In this document: positions 18,310 through 27,429 of the stretch, piece after piece
Position numbering within the stretch: the stretch's first letter is position 1
Layout of the letters: every line of letters starts with the position of its first letter
Assembly: GCF_041206865.1 (NCBI RefSeq)
Contig: NZ_JBGEDP010000001.1
Span: forward strand, 1,612,001-1,676,000
Source: Mycobacterium sp. HUMS_12744610
GTDB taxonomy: Bacteria; Actinomycetota; Actinomycetes; Mycobacteriales; Mycobacteriaceae
DNA length: 64,000 bases
Direction of reading: 5' to 3'
Notes under the pieces: generated by a model
What the model was told of the DNA's origin: nothing
The model's database searches: none
Seen by the model: the letters and a program-made list of their open reading frames with translations, nothing else
Program-made: the position numbers and the translations under genes

Positions 18310-19152
18310 CTAGAGCTTCACCCGCCCCATGATGATGTCGATGATCGGCTTACCGGGCGGGTAGGCGCCGGTCAGCGACGCCATCGTGTGCCCGTAGTCC
18401 ACCAGCAGCGTGATGCCGTTGATACCGAAGGCGGCGGCGCTGTTGAGGAACGCCATCACGTCACCCATCTGCTCCGGCGTGTGAACCTTCGAACCGGTCT
18501 CGTCGCGATAGTCCTGGGCGAACGTCAGCCAGAGGTCGGCGTTGGCCTGGGCCAGCGGGGTGTCGGTGGGACCGGGGCAGATCGCGTTGATCCGAATGCC
18601 CTTCTTGAGCAGGGGATAACCCTGCGTCGCCACGTAGGCGTTGACGACCTTCTTGGAGAAGCCGTAGTGGATGATGCCTTCCGACTCGTGCGCCTTGACC
18701 CAGTCCTGCGCGGCCGCGAAGTCGCCCAGGGCGAGGAACTCGTTCAGCAGGTCCAGATCGTTTTCCCACCCCATGCCGGCCACCGAGGAGATGAAGCAGA
18801 TCGCCGAGCCGGAGGGAAGCTGGTTTTTCTCGAGCAGGCGATCGATGAGATACCGGTGGCCGAGGAAGTTGATCGCCATCAGGTCGGTCGTCCCCTCGGC
18901 GATGCCGGCGGCCGAGAAAACGGCGTGCACGGGGCCGTCCAGCTGCTCGAGCGCGGCATCGATCGAGGCGGGGTCGCGCAGGTCCACCTGGATCGACTTG
19001 GCGACGTCATAGTTCACCGGCGCGTAGTCCATGACGATGACTTCGGCGCCGAGCTCCCCGGCCGACTTGGCCGCCGCGGCACCCATGCCGGTCGCACCGC
19101 CGACCACGAGCGCCCGCTTACCGTCATAACGCAACCGATCGACGATGGTCAT
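18310..19152 (-). CDS. Short-chain dehydrogenase/reductase
   Basis: The ATG at 19152 follows AAGGGG at seven bases and gives 280 residues. The cofactor motif GGATGMGAAAAK lies at about 18-29. VFSAAGIAEG takes the place of NNAG near 81, and the catalytic Ser-Tyr-Lys set is SSVAGMG near 126 with YGFSKKVVNAYV near 165. The fold and the INAICPGPTDTP segment resemble 3-alpha-hydroxysteroid-dehydrogenase-type SDRs. It lies directly downstream of a tandem TetR gene in the same direction, separated by 77 bases that hold two inverted repeats, so it is a likely target of that regulator. Confidence 0.88.
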   Translation of the reverse strand: MTIVDRLRYDGKRALVVGGATGMGAAAAKSAGELGAEVIVMDYAPVNYDVAKSIQVDLRDPASIDAALEQLDGPVHAVFSAAGIAEGTTDLMAINFLGHRYLIDRLLEKNQLPSGSAICFISSVAGMGWENDLDLLNEFLALGDFAAAQDWVKAHESEGIIHYGFSKKVVNAYVATQGYPLLKKGIRINAICPGPTDTPLAQANADLWLTFAQDYRDETGSKVHTPEQMGDVMAFLNSAAAFGINGITLLVDYGHTMASLTGAYPPGKPIIDIIMGRVKL

Positions 19153-19181
19153 GGAAATCCCCTTCTCGGCAATTGCTAACC

Positions 19182-19215
19182 CGGTTCTAACCGCCCAACT
19201 GTATGGGTAACAGTT
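19182..19215. promoter_or_regulatory. Two inverted repeats between tandem-TetR gene and SDR gene
   Basis: CGGTT-CT-AACCG lies at 19182-19193 and AACTGT-ATGGGTA-ACAGTT at 19197-19215, both with perfect arms. They lie 30-63 bases before the SDR start, where a repressor would block transcription. The tandem-TetR product is the obvious candidate binder; this is inference. Confidence 0.5.
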
Positions 19216-19229
19216 TTTTGGTTCAATAC

Positions 19230-20537
19230 CTAACCGCTTCGAACCGCGACGCCGCGCAAAACCGTGTCCCGCGCATGCAGCAGCGCCGCGCGGGTGCCGA
19301 TGTTGCGAAGGATGTTCTCCGGTATCCACTGCAAGCCGACGACGCACCGTGCCAGCATCGCCGTCGATGGCGCTTGGATAGCGATCTCTCCTGACTTGAT
19401 GCCCTCGGAGAGAAGCGATTTCATCTGCCGAAGCCTCGTGGCATACAACCAGCCGGGGTTCGGGCTGTCCGGCGGTGATTGCCGCATCCAGGCCAGCTGA
19501 ATCCGGAACTCGTCGGAGAATCGGTCGAGTGCGTTGACGTTGACCCAGCTCAGTGCGTCCAGCTTCTCGACGGCCGTGGCATCCGAGCGCAGGACTTTGA
19601 CCCAGCCCGCCTCCACCTTCTTGCCGAAGGATTTCATGATCGAGGCAAGCAGTTCGTCCTTGGACCCGATCACCCGGTAGACGGTCCCGGTGCCCATGTC
19701 GGCGGCCGCCGCGATGTCCCTGATGGTGGTCACCTCGTAACCCTTGCGACCGAACACGGTCCGCGCCACCGCACGCACGTGGGCGGCTTTGTCGCTGGGA
19801 TCCGCGTCGCTGTCGTCGGCCCAGGTGTCGATGACCTCGTTTGCGGCGGCAAAGGCCTGGGATCGGTCCAGGGCCGCATCGGCGGGTGAGCGGGTCGCCA
19901 ACCCCTGCAGGATGATTCGGCAGAGGAGGCTCGCAACCTGGTCGGGCGAGGAATCGTGGCGCATCACGGCGAGCCCGACCTGCAGCATTGTCTGGCAGAT
20001 GCGGTCGGCCAGGACCGGAAGGTCGATGTCGGGTTTGATGTACCCGCTCCACCGCCCGGCGCGCAAGGCCTGCAGCATCGCCTCCTGGATGGCCACGGGC
20101 TGCCGCCGGGTCAGCTCGATCAGCTCGGGATCCGAACTCGGCCCCTCATAGAAGGACATCTGCAGCGCCGCACCGTGCTGCACGGCGCAGCGGGCGATCG
20201 CCGACCCGAGCTCGATGATCTTCTCGGGTACCGGTCGCGCGTCGGGTGCGTCCAACTTCGCCTGCGCGGTCCGGCCGATCCGATCCAGATCGTCCTGGTA
20301 GCGGCGGATCAGTTCGACCAGGATCGCCTCTTTGGACTCGAAATGGTGATACAGGCTGCCCGGCAGGATTCCTGCGGCGTCGGCGATCTCCTGTAGCGAG
20401 GTCCGCAATCCCGAGGACGCGATCAACGATGCCGCGGTCTGCAGGATCTCGGTGCGACGGGTGCCGGAGTTCTCTGCGTGGTTCGCGCGCTCGGCTTCCG
20501 GCGGGCGACCCTTGGGCAGCGAGTTGGCTTTGGCCAT
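19230..20537 (-). CDS. Tandem TetR regulator with two DNA-binding domains (Mce3R-like layout)
   Basis: At 435 residues this is twice the size of a normal TetR protein. The first HTH is at about 27-75 (RRTEILQTAASLIASSGLRT, then SLYHHFESKEAIL). A second complete HTH begins near 250 (AAHVRAVARTVFGRKGYEVT, then TVYRVIGSKDELLASIM). Each HTH is followed by a helical ligand domain. The only well-known mycobacterial example of this layout is Mce3R, a repressor of lipid-transport and lipid-metabolism genes. Sequence outside the fold does not establish orthology. The protein probably regulates the SDR gene downstream, through the repeats in the 77-base gap, and perhaps itself. Confidence 0.88.
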   Translation of the reverse strand: MAKANSLPKGRPPEAERANHAENSGTRRTEILQTAASLIASSGLRTSLQEIADAAGILPGSLYHHFESKEAILVELIRRYQDDLDRIGRTAQAKLDAPDARPVPEKIIELGSAIARCAVQHGAALQMSFYEGPSSDPELIELTRRQPVAIQEAMLQALRAGRWSGYIKPDIDLPVLADRICQTMLQVGLAVMRHDSSPDQVASLLCRIILQGLATRSPADAALDRSQAFAAANEVIDTWADDSDADPSDKAAHVRAVARTVFGRKGYEVTTIRDIAAAADMGTGTVYRVIGSKDELLASIMKSFGKKVEAGWVKVLRSDATAVEKLDALSWVNVNALDRFSDEFRIQLAWMRQSPPDSPNPGWLYATRLRQMKSLLSEGIKSGEIAIQAPSTAMLARCVVGLQWIPENILRNIGTRAALLHARDTVLRGVAVRSG

Positions 20538-20998
20538 GATCAGCGGTGGTCGAGCTGTGGCGAGTGCGGTTTCGCGGCCCTGCGCATTCGTCCTCCCGCC
20601 GAACCAAATCTTTGTTGGAGGCTATCAGACGGGGTGCGCCAAACGCGCTGCACAACGCGTTGCCACCATCGTAGAGGCCGGCGGACGGCCCGAGGGGGGC
20701 CGCGGCCCCGGCCGCGCCCGGGCCGGCCGGGGCGAGTGCGGGCGCCCTCTAATAACGATTTCGCCGAATTGGGGCTTGCCTACCTGCCAGCGCCTTACCA
20801 TTTCACCATCTTGCAAATAGTCTCTATAGGGGACTATTGCTATAGATAACCGTTGAGCCGGTGCGGAGACATTGGTGCGGGCAGCTGTGGTGGGGTTGTG
20901 ATGGTTCTGGATTTCTCGTGGTTGCCGCCGGAGGTCAACTCCGCGCGCATGTTCACCGGGCGGGGATCGGGTTCGTAGATCATGGCGGTCGAACCGCT
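20538..20998. other. Intergenic region with an AT-rich inverted repeat
   Basis: No gene is supported. AATAGTC (20816-20822) and GACTATT (20832-20838) form a perfect inverted repeat around TCTATAGGG. TTGCAA at 20811 and CTATTG/CTATAG about 17 bases on could form a promoter reading right. The local AT content stands out from the surrounding GC-rich sequence. Confidence 0.4.
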
Positions 20999-21336
20999 TC
21001 ATCCATGGCCACCCGGCATCGCGCTTATCCCGCGTCGCTCACACACTTCCAGCACCTGATCGAAGATCGACGTGGGTATGTAGAACGCTTCGGTGCACGA
21101 CATCTGCTCGAGATTATGCCGTGCGTTTCGCCTTCGATGGCAATCACGTTGGTCAATCCGACCAGTCCCGCCTTTGCCGCGGCGTAGTGCGCCTCCATCG
21201 GTTGACCGAAGACCCCCGCCGAGGACGAGACGAACACGAAACGTCCGCCCCCGCTTTTCTTCATCTCGCGATAGGCGGGCTGCGAAAGATGGAAGCCGCC
21301 AGCGACAACCGCCACGCGGTCGGTGAAGTCGATCAT
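20999..21336 (-). pseudogene. SDR remnant with two internal deletions
   Basis: From ATG 21336 the frame reads the normal SDR N-terminus MIDFTDRVAVVAGG and then jumps straight to FHLSQPAYREMKKSGGGRF. That skips the rest of the cofactor motif and about 100 residues. It continues with the catalytic region (FVSSSAGVFG, HYAAAKAGLVGLTN) to GETHGI. The C-terminal tail (AFYIPTSIFDQVLEVCERRG) follows in another frame and ends at 20999. About 180 of roughly 300 residues are lost. The NAD site is incomplete, so the product cannot work. The repeated in-gene deletions indicate genuine decay rather than sequencing error. Confidence 0.8.
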
Positions 21337-21449
21337 GATGCACTCCCCGTAGCCTGCAGCCGGCGCCGCGATGCGATTGACGGCAATGGCACCGGACTCT
21401 ACGGTGGAACAGATATTTGGTCAACGCAGTCCTGCGGTCGGAGGTGAGC

Positions 21450-23139
21450 GTGCCGAGCGAGGATCGCGCAGCCCGGGTCCAGACACTGGGCATGCTCGCG
21501 TCCGTACTCGCGGGCCGAGGGGTCGCGGTGGCCGAGTCGAAACCGGGCGAATCCCCGTGGACGGACGGCCACACGCTTTATCTCGATCCGTCCGCCAGAG
21601 CCCGCGCCAATCTCGAAACCGTTGCGGTGCAGGCCTCGATGATCGCCGCCGGCAGCCTGGAACCCGACGTTCTGCGCCGCCTGCGCCGCCGGCCCCGGCT
21701 GGCGAGGCGCTATCTGGCGATCGAAGCTCACCGCGCACTGGCCGGCAACAGCGGTTTGCTGCCGGGAATCCTGGCATCGTTGGCCGACCGCGACATCGCG
21801 GGCCGGAGCGACTCGCCCGCGCAGTCGCTGAGGATCGCCGAGGGCCGGAGCACGATCGCGGACCCGGCGCCGGAGTTCGGCGAGATCCGCGCGGCCAGGG
21901 TGCTGGCCGGCCGTTCCCGCGCGGCCCGACGGGGCGATCCGGCACCCGGACACGTCCCGCGACGCGGCGCCGGGGGAGAACCGGAAGACCTCGACGACGG
22001 CGAAGTCGACGATTCCGACGATGCGGACATGTTCACCAGCCCGGTCGGCGGCGGCGGTTTTCTCGGCAAGTGGCTGAAAAAGCTGCTGTCGTCGGTGCGT
22101 AAGACCGGTGGCGGTGGCGGACCGGCCGGCGCGGACACCCCGACGCATCGGACGAACGCGGCGAATCGCGGGCAGCACGCCGTGTCGTCGTCGGCGGCGA
22201 CGTCGATCGAGGACCTCGGCGACCCGGAACGTCGCACCGGTGGCCTGACGTATCCGGAATGGGACGTGGCGCGAAAGAAGTACCGGCCCGCGTGGTGCAC
22301 GGTGCGCGAACTCGAGCCGAGGATCAAGGCGCAGGCGACGCACGCGATCGACGACGCCGTCAGCGTGCGGCGCCCGCTGTCACGGCTGGGCATGGGCCTG
22401 CACCGCCGCCACCGCCAGTCCCAGGGCGACGACATCGACATCGACGCCGCGGTCGAGGCCCGCGTCGAGGCGCTGGCCGGATCGCTGCCCGGCGAGGCGG
22501 TCTACCTGGACAGCCTGGCGAACCTGCTGGTCGCGCTGCACGACCTGGGTGACCGACGTCTCCGGGTCCGCGGCCGAGCCCGGCACTTCGGGGCGCACGG
22601 TGCACGAGCAGCAGAAAGCGGCGGTGGCGAACCTGCTGGTCGCGCTGCACGACCTGGGTGACCGGGTCGCGCTCTACGGTTACTACTCGCAGGGCCGCGG
22701 CGCGGTGAGCGTGGTGCCCGTCAAACGGTTCGACGACCACCTCGACACCCGGGTCATGAAGCGGCTCGACAGCATGGAGCCCGGCGCGTACTCGCGCCTC
22801 GGTGCGGCCATCCGCCACGGCTCGGCGGTCGTGGAAGCGCGCGGCGGCACGTCGCGGCGGTTGTTGGTGGTGCTGTCCGACGGACTCGCATACGACCACG
22901 GATACGAGCGTGCCTACGGTGCCGCGGACTCGCGCCGCGCCCTGGCCGAGGCCCGCCGGCGCGGCACCGGCTGCGTGTGCCTGACGATCGGCGCGGGAAC
23001 CGACGTGCGGTCGCTACGCCGGGTGTTCGGCGACACCGCCCATGCGACGATCGCGCGCCCGGATCAGCTCGCCGGGGTGATCGGACCGCTGTTCCGGTCG
23101 GCGCTGCGGTCGGCGGAGGTCCGGCGCCGGGTCTCGTGA
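21450..23139 (+). pseudogene. NorD/CbbO-type von Willebrand factor A protein, frame broken at the metal-binding site
   Basis: Start GTG 21450 follows GGAGG. The first frame is a long, partly acidic N-terminal region ending in the normal run ...LPGEAVYLDSLA near 22520. The VWA domain with its MIDAS motif DVSGS (22556-22570) and the rest (ALYGYYSQGRG, LVVLSDGLAYD) lies one frame over and runs to 23139. Between them the hydrophobic strand that should precede the MIDAS is replaced by a 40-bp copy of sequence from 109 bases downstream. VWA proteins of this type act with MoxR/NorQ AAA+ ATPases as metal-insertion or activation chaperones, and the AAA+ gene follows 143 bases on. An assembly artefact is possible. 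Confidence 0.8.
22516..22664 (+). repeat. 40-bp direct repeat inside the VWA gene
   Basis: The 40 bases at 22516-22555 and 22625-22664 are identical, coding for ANLLVALHDLGDR in each copy but in different frames (offset 109). The sequence between and beyond the copies is not repeated, so it is not a simple tandem duplication. Confidence 0.9.
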
Positions 23140-23282
23140 CGTGCACTCTCTCGGGTTCACGATGATGCTTGTCGCACAACGTAGTTGAGGGCAAAGGGGC
23201 ACGATGTCCCCTCCCTGATGTGCGCTTGAAACAAACATCTGTTCCGGATACGCTGCAACCACAGCGTGGCGAAAGGGAAGTT

Positions 23283-24125
23283 ATGGCCGAGGAGCCCGGG
23301 CTGGCGTTCCGCAACGGCGCGGCCTCGGAGGCGGTGCGGCCCTACTACAAGGCGCTCGGCAACGAGGAGGCCATCTTCAAGGCGGCCCACCGCCAGGGTC
23401 TGGCGCTCCTCCTGAAGGGGCCGACGGGGTGCGGCAAGACCCGGTTCGTCGAGGCGATGGCCCACGACCTCGGCCGGCCGCTGATCACCGTGGCCTGCCA
23501 CGACGACCTCACCACCGCCGACCTCGTCGGCCGGTACCTGCTGCAGGGCGACGAGACCGTGTGGGTGGACGGCCCGCTGACGAGAGCGGTGCGCGAGGGG
23601 GCCATCTGCTACCTCGACGAGGTGGTGGAGGCCAGGCAGGACACCACCGTGGTACTGCACCCCCTCGCCGACCACCGGCGGCAGCTGCCCATCGAGCGGC
23701 TCGGCGTCACGCTGGACGCGGCCCCGGGTTTCGGTCTCGTGGTGTCCTACAACCCCGGCTACCAGAGCGTGCTCAAGGACCTCAAGGATTCGACGCGCCA
23801 GCGGATGGTGGCCATCGAATTCGACTTCCCGGCCGCCGAATTCGAGGAGGGGATCGTCGCGCACGAGGCCGGGGTGGACGGTGCCACCGCCGCCGAGCTG
23901 GTGCGTTTCGGCCAGGCCATCCGCCGGCTCGAGACCGGCGGCCTGCGCGAGGTCGCGTCGACCCGCGTGCTGATCGCGGCGGGCAGGCTCGTCGCGGCGG
24001 GGCTCGCCATGCCGGACGCCGCCCGGGCCGCCATCGCCGGGCCGCTCACCGACGACGTGGCGGTGGGCCGGGCGCTGGGCGAGATGATCGACCTCTACCT
24101 CGGCGGGGCCGGCCCAGTCGATTGA
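23283..24125 (+). CDS. MoxR/NorQ/CbbQ-type AAA+ ATPase
   Basis: The ATG at 23283 follows AGGGAAG. The 280 residues are a single AAA+ module: Walker A GPTGCGKT at 46-53, Walker B ICYLDEV near 107, sensor 1 VVSYNPGYQ near 155, and an arginine-finger region STRQRM near 170. Proteins of this group work as rings with a VWA partner to remodel or load metal into enzymes (NorQ with NorD, CbbQ with CbbO). Here the partner gene lies just upstream but is broken. The downstream operon contains a haem enzyme (P450). A role in activating a product of this operon is a fair guess, not shown. Confidence 0.9.
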   Translation: MAEEPGLAFRNGAASEAVRPYYKALGNEEAIFKAAHRQGLALLLKGPTGCGKTRFVEAMAHDLGRPLITVACHDDLTTADLVGRYLLQGDETVWVDGPLTRAVREGAICYLDEVVEARQDTTVVLHPLADHRRQLPIERLGVTLDAAPGFGLVVSYNPGYQSVLKDLKDSTRQRMVAIEFDFPAAEFEEGIVAHEAGVDGATAAELVRFGQAIRRLETGGLREVASTRVLIAAGRLVAAGLAMPDAARAAIAGPLTDDVAVGRALGEMIDLYLGGAGPVD

Positions 24126-24187
24126 CGCTGTCTGCCAGCGCAGCTAGTGTCTGAACAAATATTAGGTTTCCCAGGCGGGCAGGTCGA

Positions 24188-25306
24188 ATGTCCTACGAAA
24201 GCAGCGCAGAACCGATCAAGGTCGGTTACCTCATGGACTTCACGCTCCCACCGCAGTTCCCGGAGGAGATGAAAGCCGACTTCACGCGGTGCTTCGACCT
24301 GATATTCGCCGAGGCCCTCTCATCCGGGGTGCTGGACCGGCCCGTGCAGATGGTCTACCGCGAAGTGGAGGGATTGCCCAAGGGATCGGTCAAGGCGGTG
24401 ATCGACGCGTTCGGAGCACTCGTCGACGACGGGTGTCTGGTGGTGTTCGGGCCCCACATCACCGACAACTGCGTGCCGACCCGCGAGGCGATCGAGGAGC
24501 GTTTCAAGGTCCCGGCGATCAGCGTCACCGGCACCGACGACTGGTTGGGCGAATGGACGTTTGCCTTCCCGCAGGGATCGATGACCGACGAGCCCATCTT
24601 CATCGCCGACCTCCTGGCCAAGCGCGAACTGTCCGAGATCGGAGTTCTCGTCGAGCAGAACCTGATCGGCGAAAGCTACCTGAGGAATCTGCGTAGTGCG
24701 TGCCGGCGCAAGGGCATCCGCATCGTCGCCGAGGCGGCCATTGCGCAGACCGCGCAGGACATCGACGAAGCGGTGCGCTCCCTGCACGATGCGAAGGCGG
24801 ACGCGATCGTGCACCTAGGCTTCGGGTTCGGGATCGTGTTCATCAATCCCGCGCTGCAGGCCGTCGATTGGGACCCACCCAGATTCACCACCACGGCCTT
24901 CCAGAACGCCTGGGTGAACCCCGTCATGTGGGACGCGTTCACGGGCTGGATCGGCGTCGACCAGTACGACGAGCAGAACCGGCTCGGCCAGGACTTCCTC
25001 GACCGCTACGCCGCAGCGTACGGCGGCAGGCGCCCCGAATACTGCGTGCCCGTGGTCAACCGGGACGTCGCCGCGACGCTGGTGCGCGCGTTCACCGACG
25101 CTCATCCGCTCAGCCCGCGTGGGGTCAAGGAGGCGCTGGAGCGGGTGAAGATGATGCCCGCCGCGGCCGGTGCGCCCGGTACCCGCGTGTCGTTCGGCAA
25201 GTGGACTCGACGGGCCTGGATGGGCGCCGGCTACCTGGTCGCTCGGACGCTCGACGCCGACGGCGTCAGCTCGCATCTGGTCGACCGCTTCGGAGAGGAA
25301 GGCTGA
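24188..25306 (+). CDS. Periplasmic-binding-protein-like ligand-binding protein (ABC substrate-binding fold), no signal peptide
   Basis: The ATG at 24188 opens MSYESSAEPIKVGYLMDFT. The protein of 372 residues has the two-lobed type I binding-protein fold of LivJ-type proteins (VGYLMDF at the start, FGPHITDNCVPT near 95, IGVLVEQNLIGESYL near 150, ADAIVHLGFGFG near 210). There is no signal peptide or lipobox, so it is probably cytosolic and would sense rather than import a ligand. No permease or ATPase gene is nearby. The AveC-like gene starts four bases after its stop, so the two are coexpressed and may act on the same molecule. Confidence 0.8.
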   Translation: MSYESSAEPIKVGYLMDFTLPPQFPEEMKADFTRCFDLIFAEALSSGVLDRPVQMVYREVEGLPKGSVKAVIDAFGALVDDGCLVVFGPHITDNCVPTREAIEERFKVPAISVTGTDDWLGEWTFAFPQGSMTDEPIFIADLLAKRELSEIGVLVEQNLIGESYLRNLRSACRRKGIRIVAEAAIAQTAQDIDEAVRSLHDAKADAIVHLGFGFGIVFINPALQAVDWDPPRFTTTAFQNAWVNPVMWDAFTGWIGVDQYDEQNRLGQDFLDRYAAAYGGRRPEYCVPVVNRDVAATLVRAFTDAHPLSPRGVKEALERVKMMPAAAGAPGTRVSFGKWTRRAWMGAGYLVARTLDADGVSSHLVDRFGEEG

Positions 25307-25310
25307 TGCC

Positions 25311-26456
25311 ATGTCCGCGGACCAGTCGCTGACCGTGGGCGAGACACCGGTCCGGCAACCCGGGGGCGCAGGGCGCGGCTGGGGCGGATGGATCGCCGGC
25401 GCCGCCGTGGCCGCGTTCGTGGCCTTCTTCATCGCGAACTGCCGCGTCGCCCTCGATCCCCGCGTCGCGAACCCGAAGGTGCAGGGCCGGCCCCGTCCGG
25501 TCAGGTTCATCTTCGGCCTCGATTACATCGCTTTCCTGCAGATTTCGACCGTGATCATGCTGATCGTGCTGCTCGTGGTGTTCATCAGGGGCTGGCGACG
25601 CAACCCGGGCAGCCCGGTGATGCTGATGTTCTTGTGCACGACCCTGATCGTGTGGCAGGACCCGATCATGAATTGGGCGCCGTTCGCGGTCTACAACCCC
25701 GATCTCATCCATTGGCCCGAGTCGTGGCCGCTGGTGTCGCTGTCGCCGACGGTCGAGCCCTTCGTCGTGTTCGGTTACGTCACTTTCTATTTCGGTCCGT
25801 ACTTCCCGGCGATCTGGATCCTGCGCAAGCTGCAGGCCAGGCGCGGCCCCGAGGCGTTCGTGTCGCGGCACCCGTTGGTCAGCCTGGGCGTGCTGACCTG
25901 CGCCATCGGCTTCGTCTTCGACGCGTGGCTGGAGATCCAGCTCGTCCACACCGGCATGTACATCTATTCCCAGGTGATACCGTGGGGTTCGGTGTCCACC
26001 GGCACGACATTCCAGTTCCCGCTGATCTGGGAATCGTTCTCGGTGACCTTCGTGATGGCGCCCGCCGCGATACTCTGCTACCGCGACGACACCGGAAAGT
26101 CGGTGGCCGAGAAGCTGGCCGCGAAAGCCAAGGTCTTCCCCGGCCGTCCGGTGCTCGGCACGTTCCTGGTGATGTTCGCGATCATCAACGTGTCCTACTT
26201 CGCCTACGGGGCATGGTTCGCCGTGATCAAGATCAGCCACGCGGCGACCTCCGTGGCCTGCCCGTGGCCCTACCCGGAAGCCAAAGTGTATGACCCACAG
26301 GGCTTTTACGAAAAGGCGGGCGCCCAGGGGCCCTACTCGGTGGGCATCTGGTCGACCTGGGCGAGTGGGGAGCCGAACGGACGGCCCCATGTCGAAGCGC
26401 CGCCGCCCGGTCATGGGCCCTGCGCGACTTCTTCGTCACCGAGCGCGAATGGCTGA
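25311..26456 (+). CDS. AveC-like (spirocyclase-family) membrane protein
   Basis: The ATG at 25311 gives 381 residues with about seven hydrophobic segments (near 30-48, 72-92, 105-120, 145-165, 190-210, 250-270, 290-315). Between them lie the conserved-looking WQDPIMNWAPFAVYNP near 117 and WESFSVTFVMAP near 240. This is the pattern of mycobacterial proteins annotated as the spirocyclase AveC family, named for the avermectin spiroketal cyclase. Enzyme activity in mycobacteria is not established. It is coupled to the binding-protein gene (4-base gap) and overlaps the next SDR by 8 bases. The C-terminal 25 residues are Pro/Ser-rich. Confidence 0.72.
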   Translation: MSADQSLTVGETPVRQPGGAGRGWGGWIAGAAVAAFVAFFIANCRVALDPRVANPKVQGRPRPVRFIFGLDYIAFLQISTVIMLIVLLVVFIRGWRRNPGSPVMLMFLCTTLIVWQDPIMNWAPFAVYNPDLIHWPESWPLVSLSPTVEPFVVFGYVTFYFGPYFPAIWILRKLQARRGPEAFVSRHPLVSLGVLTCAIGFVFDAWLEIQLVHTGMYIYSQVIPWGSVSTGTTFQFPLIWESFSVTFVMAPAAILCYRDDTGKSVAEKLAAKAKVFPGRPVLGTFLVMFAIINVSYFAYGAWFAVIKISHAATSVACPWPYPEAKVYDPQGFYEKAGAQGPYSVGIWSTWASGEPNGRPHVEAPPPGHGPCATSSSPSANG

Positions 26457-27429
26457 GGCGCGCGCGGTCGTCATCACCGGCGCGTCCCGCGGCCTGGGAT
26501 TCGCCTCGGCGGCGCGGCTCTATCGCGAGGGCTGGCGCGTGGTGGCGGCCATGCGGAACCCGGCCACCGGGATGCCGCTGCTGCGCGCGGCAGCCGACGC
26601 CCTGCCCGACGACGACCGGCTGATCGGCGTGCACCTCGACCTGCTGGACACCGCGTCGGTGGCCGCCGCGGCCAAGGCGATCGAGGAAGCCGTCGGTGCG
26701 CCGTACGCCATCGTGCACAACGCGGGCATCTCTGCCGCCGGGATGGTCGAGGAGACCGATATCCGGTTGTGGCAGAACATGTTCGCCACCAGCGTCCTGG
26801 GTCCGGTCGAACTCACCAAGGCATTGCTCCCGGGCATGCGGGCAGCGGGTGAGGGCCGCATCGTGCTGGTGTCCAGCGCGGCCGGGGTCCGCGGTCAGCC
26901 CGCCACCGCGCCGTACTCGGCGGCCAAGGGAGCGGTGGAGCGGTGGGGTGAATCGATGGCCTGCGAGATCGCGCCGTTCGGTCTCGGTGTCACCGTTTTG
27001 GTGGCCGGCACCTACGACACCGACATCATCACCGACGCGGGCACCACCGACAACCGCGACTTCAGTGGCCCGTATGCCCGGCTGCACAACACCATGAACA
27101 CCCGTGGGAGGGCCGCGATGAAATTGGCGCGGTCACCCGAACGGTTCGCCGACGGCCTGCTCCGGGCGCTGGACGACCGGGGCCCGTTCCGCCGCCGCGG
27201 CGTCGGCCCCGATGCCTCGATGCTGCTGGCGACCAGCAGAATTCTGCCCGTGTCGGGCATGCACCACATGTCCCGGGTCGTGCTGGGCATACCGCGGCAG
27301 GGTTCGATGCGGGACGGCGCCTGGCCGCTGACCGCGGCGCAGCGGGCGATGGTGTTCGCCGCGCGGATTCTGCCGCAGCCGGTCCTGCAGCGCTTGGCGG
27401 CCCGCAAAAGCGAAGTGAAGGAGCGTTGA
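26449..27429 (+). CDS. Short-chain dehydrogenase/reductase
   Basis: The ATG at 26449 overlaps the AveC-like stop by 8 bases. Of 326 residues, the first 200 form a classical SDR: TGASRGLGFASA at about 9-20, HNAGISAAG near 87, Ser in VSSAAGVRG near 136 and Tyr-x3-Lys in YSAAKGAVERWG near 151. The longer C-terminal part resembles enzymes acting on steroids or long-chain carbonyls. It is translated together with the P450 that follows; the TGATG overlap links the two. The substrate is unknown and is probably shared along this operon. Confidence 0.87.
   Translation: MAEARAVVITGASRGLGFASAARLYREGWRVVAAMRNPATGMPLLRAAADALPDDDRLIGVHLDLLDTASVAAAAKAIEEAVGAPYAIVHNAGISAAGMVEETDIRLWQNMFATSVLGPVELTKALLPGMRAAGEGRIVLVSSAAGVRGQPATAPYSAAKGAVERWGESMACEIAPFGLGVTVLVAGTYDTDIITDAGTTDNRDFSGPYARLHNTMNTRGRAAMKLARSPERFADGLLRALDDRGPFRRRGVGPDASMLLATSRILPVSGMHHMSRVVLGIPRQGSMRDGAWPLTAAQRAMVFAARILPQPVLQRLAARKSEVKER

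Noticed and set aside
20625..21002. 125-codon minus-strand frame before the SDR remnant
   Set aside because: No ribosome binding site, Arg/Pro-rich composition, and it runs through the AT-rich inverted repeat.
22516..22664. Tandem duplication of 109 bases
   Set aside because: Only 40 bases are shared between the two positions; the following 69 bases differ, so a plain tandem duplication is excluded.
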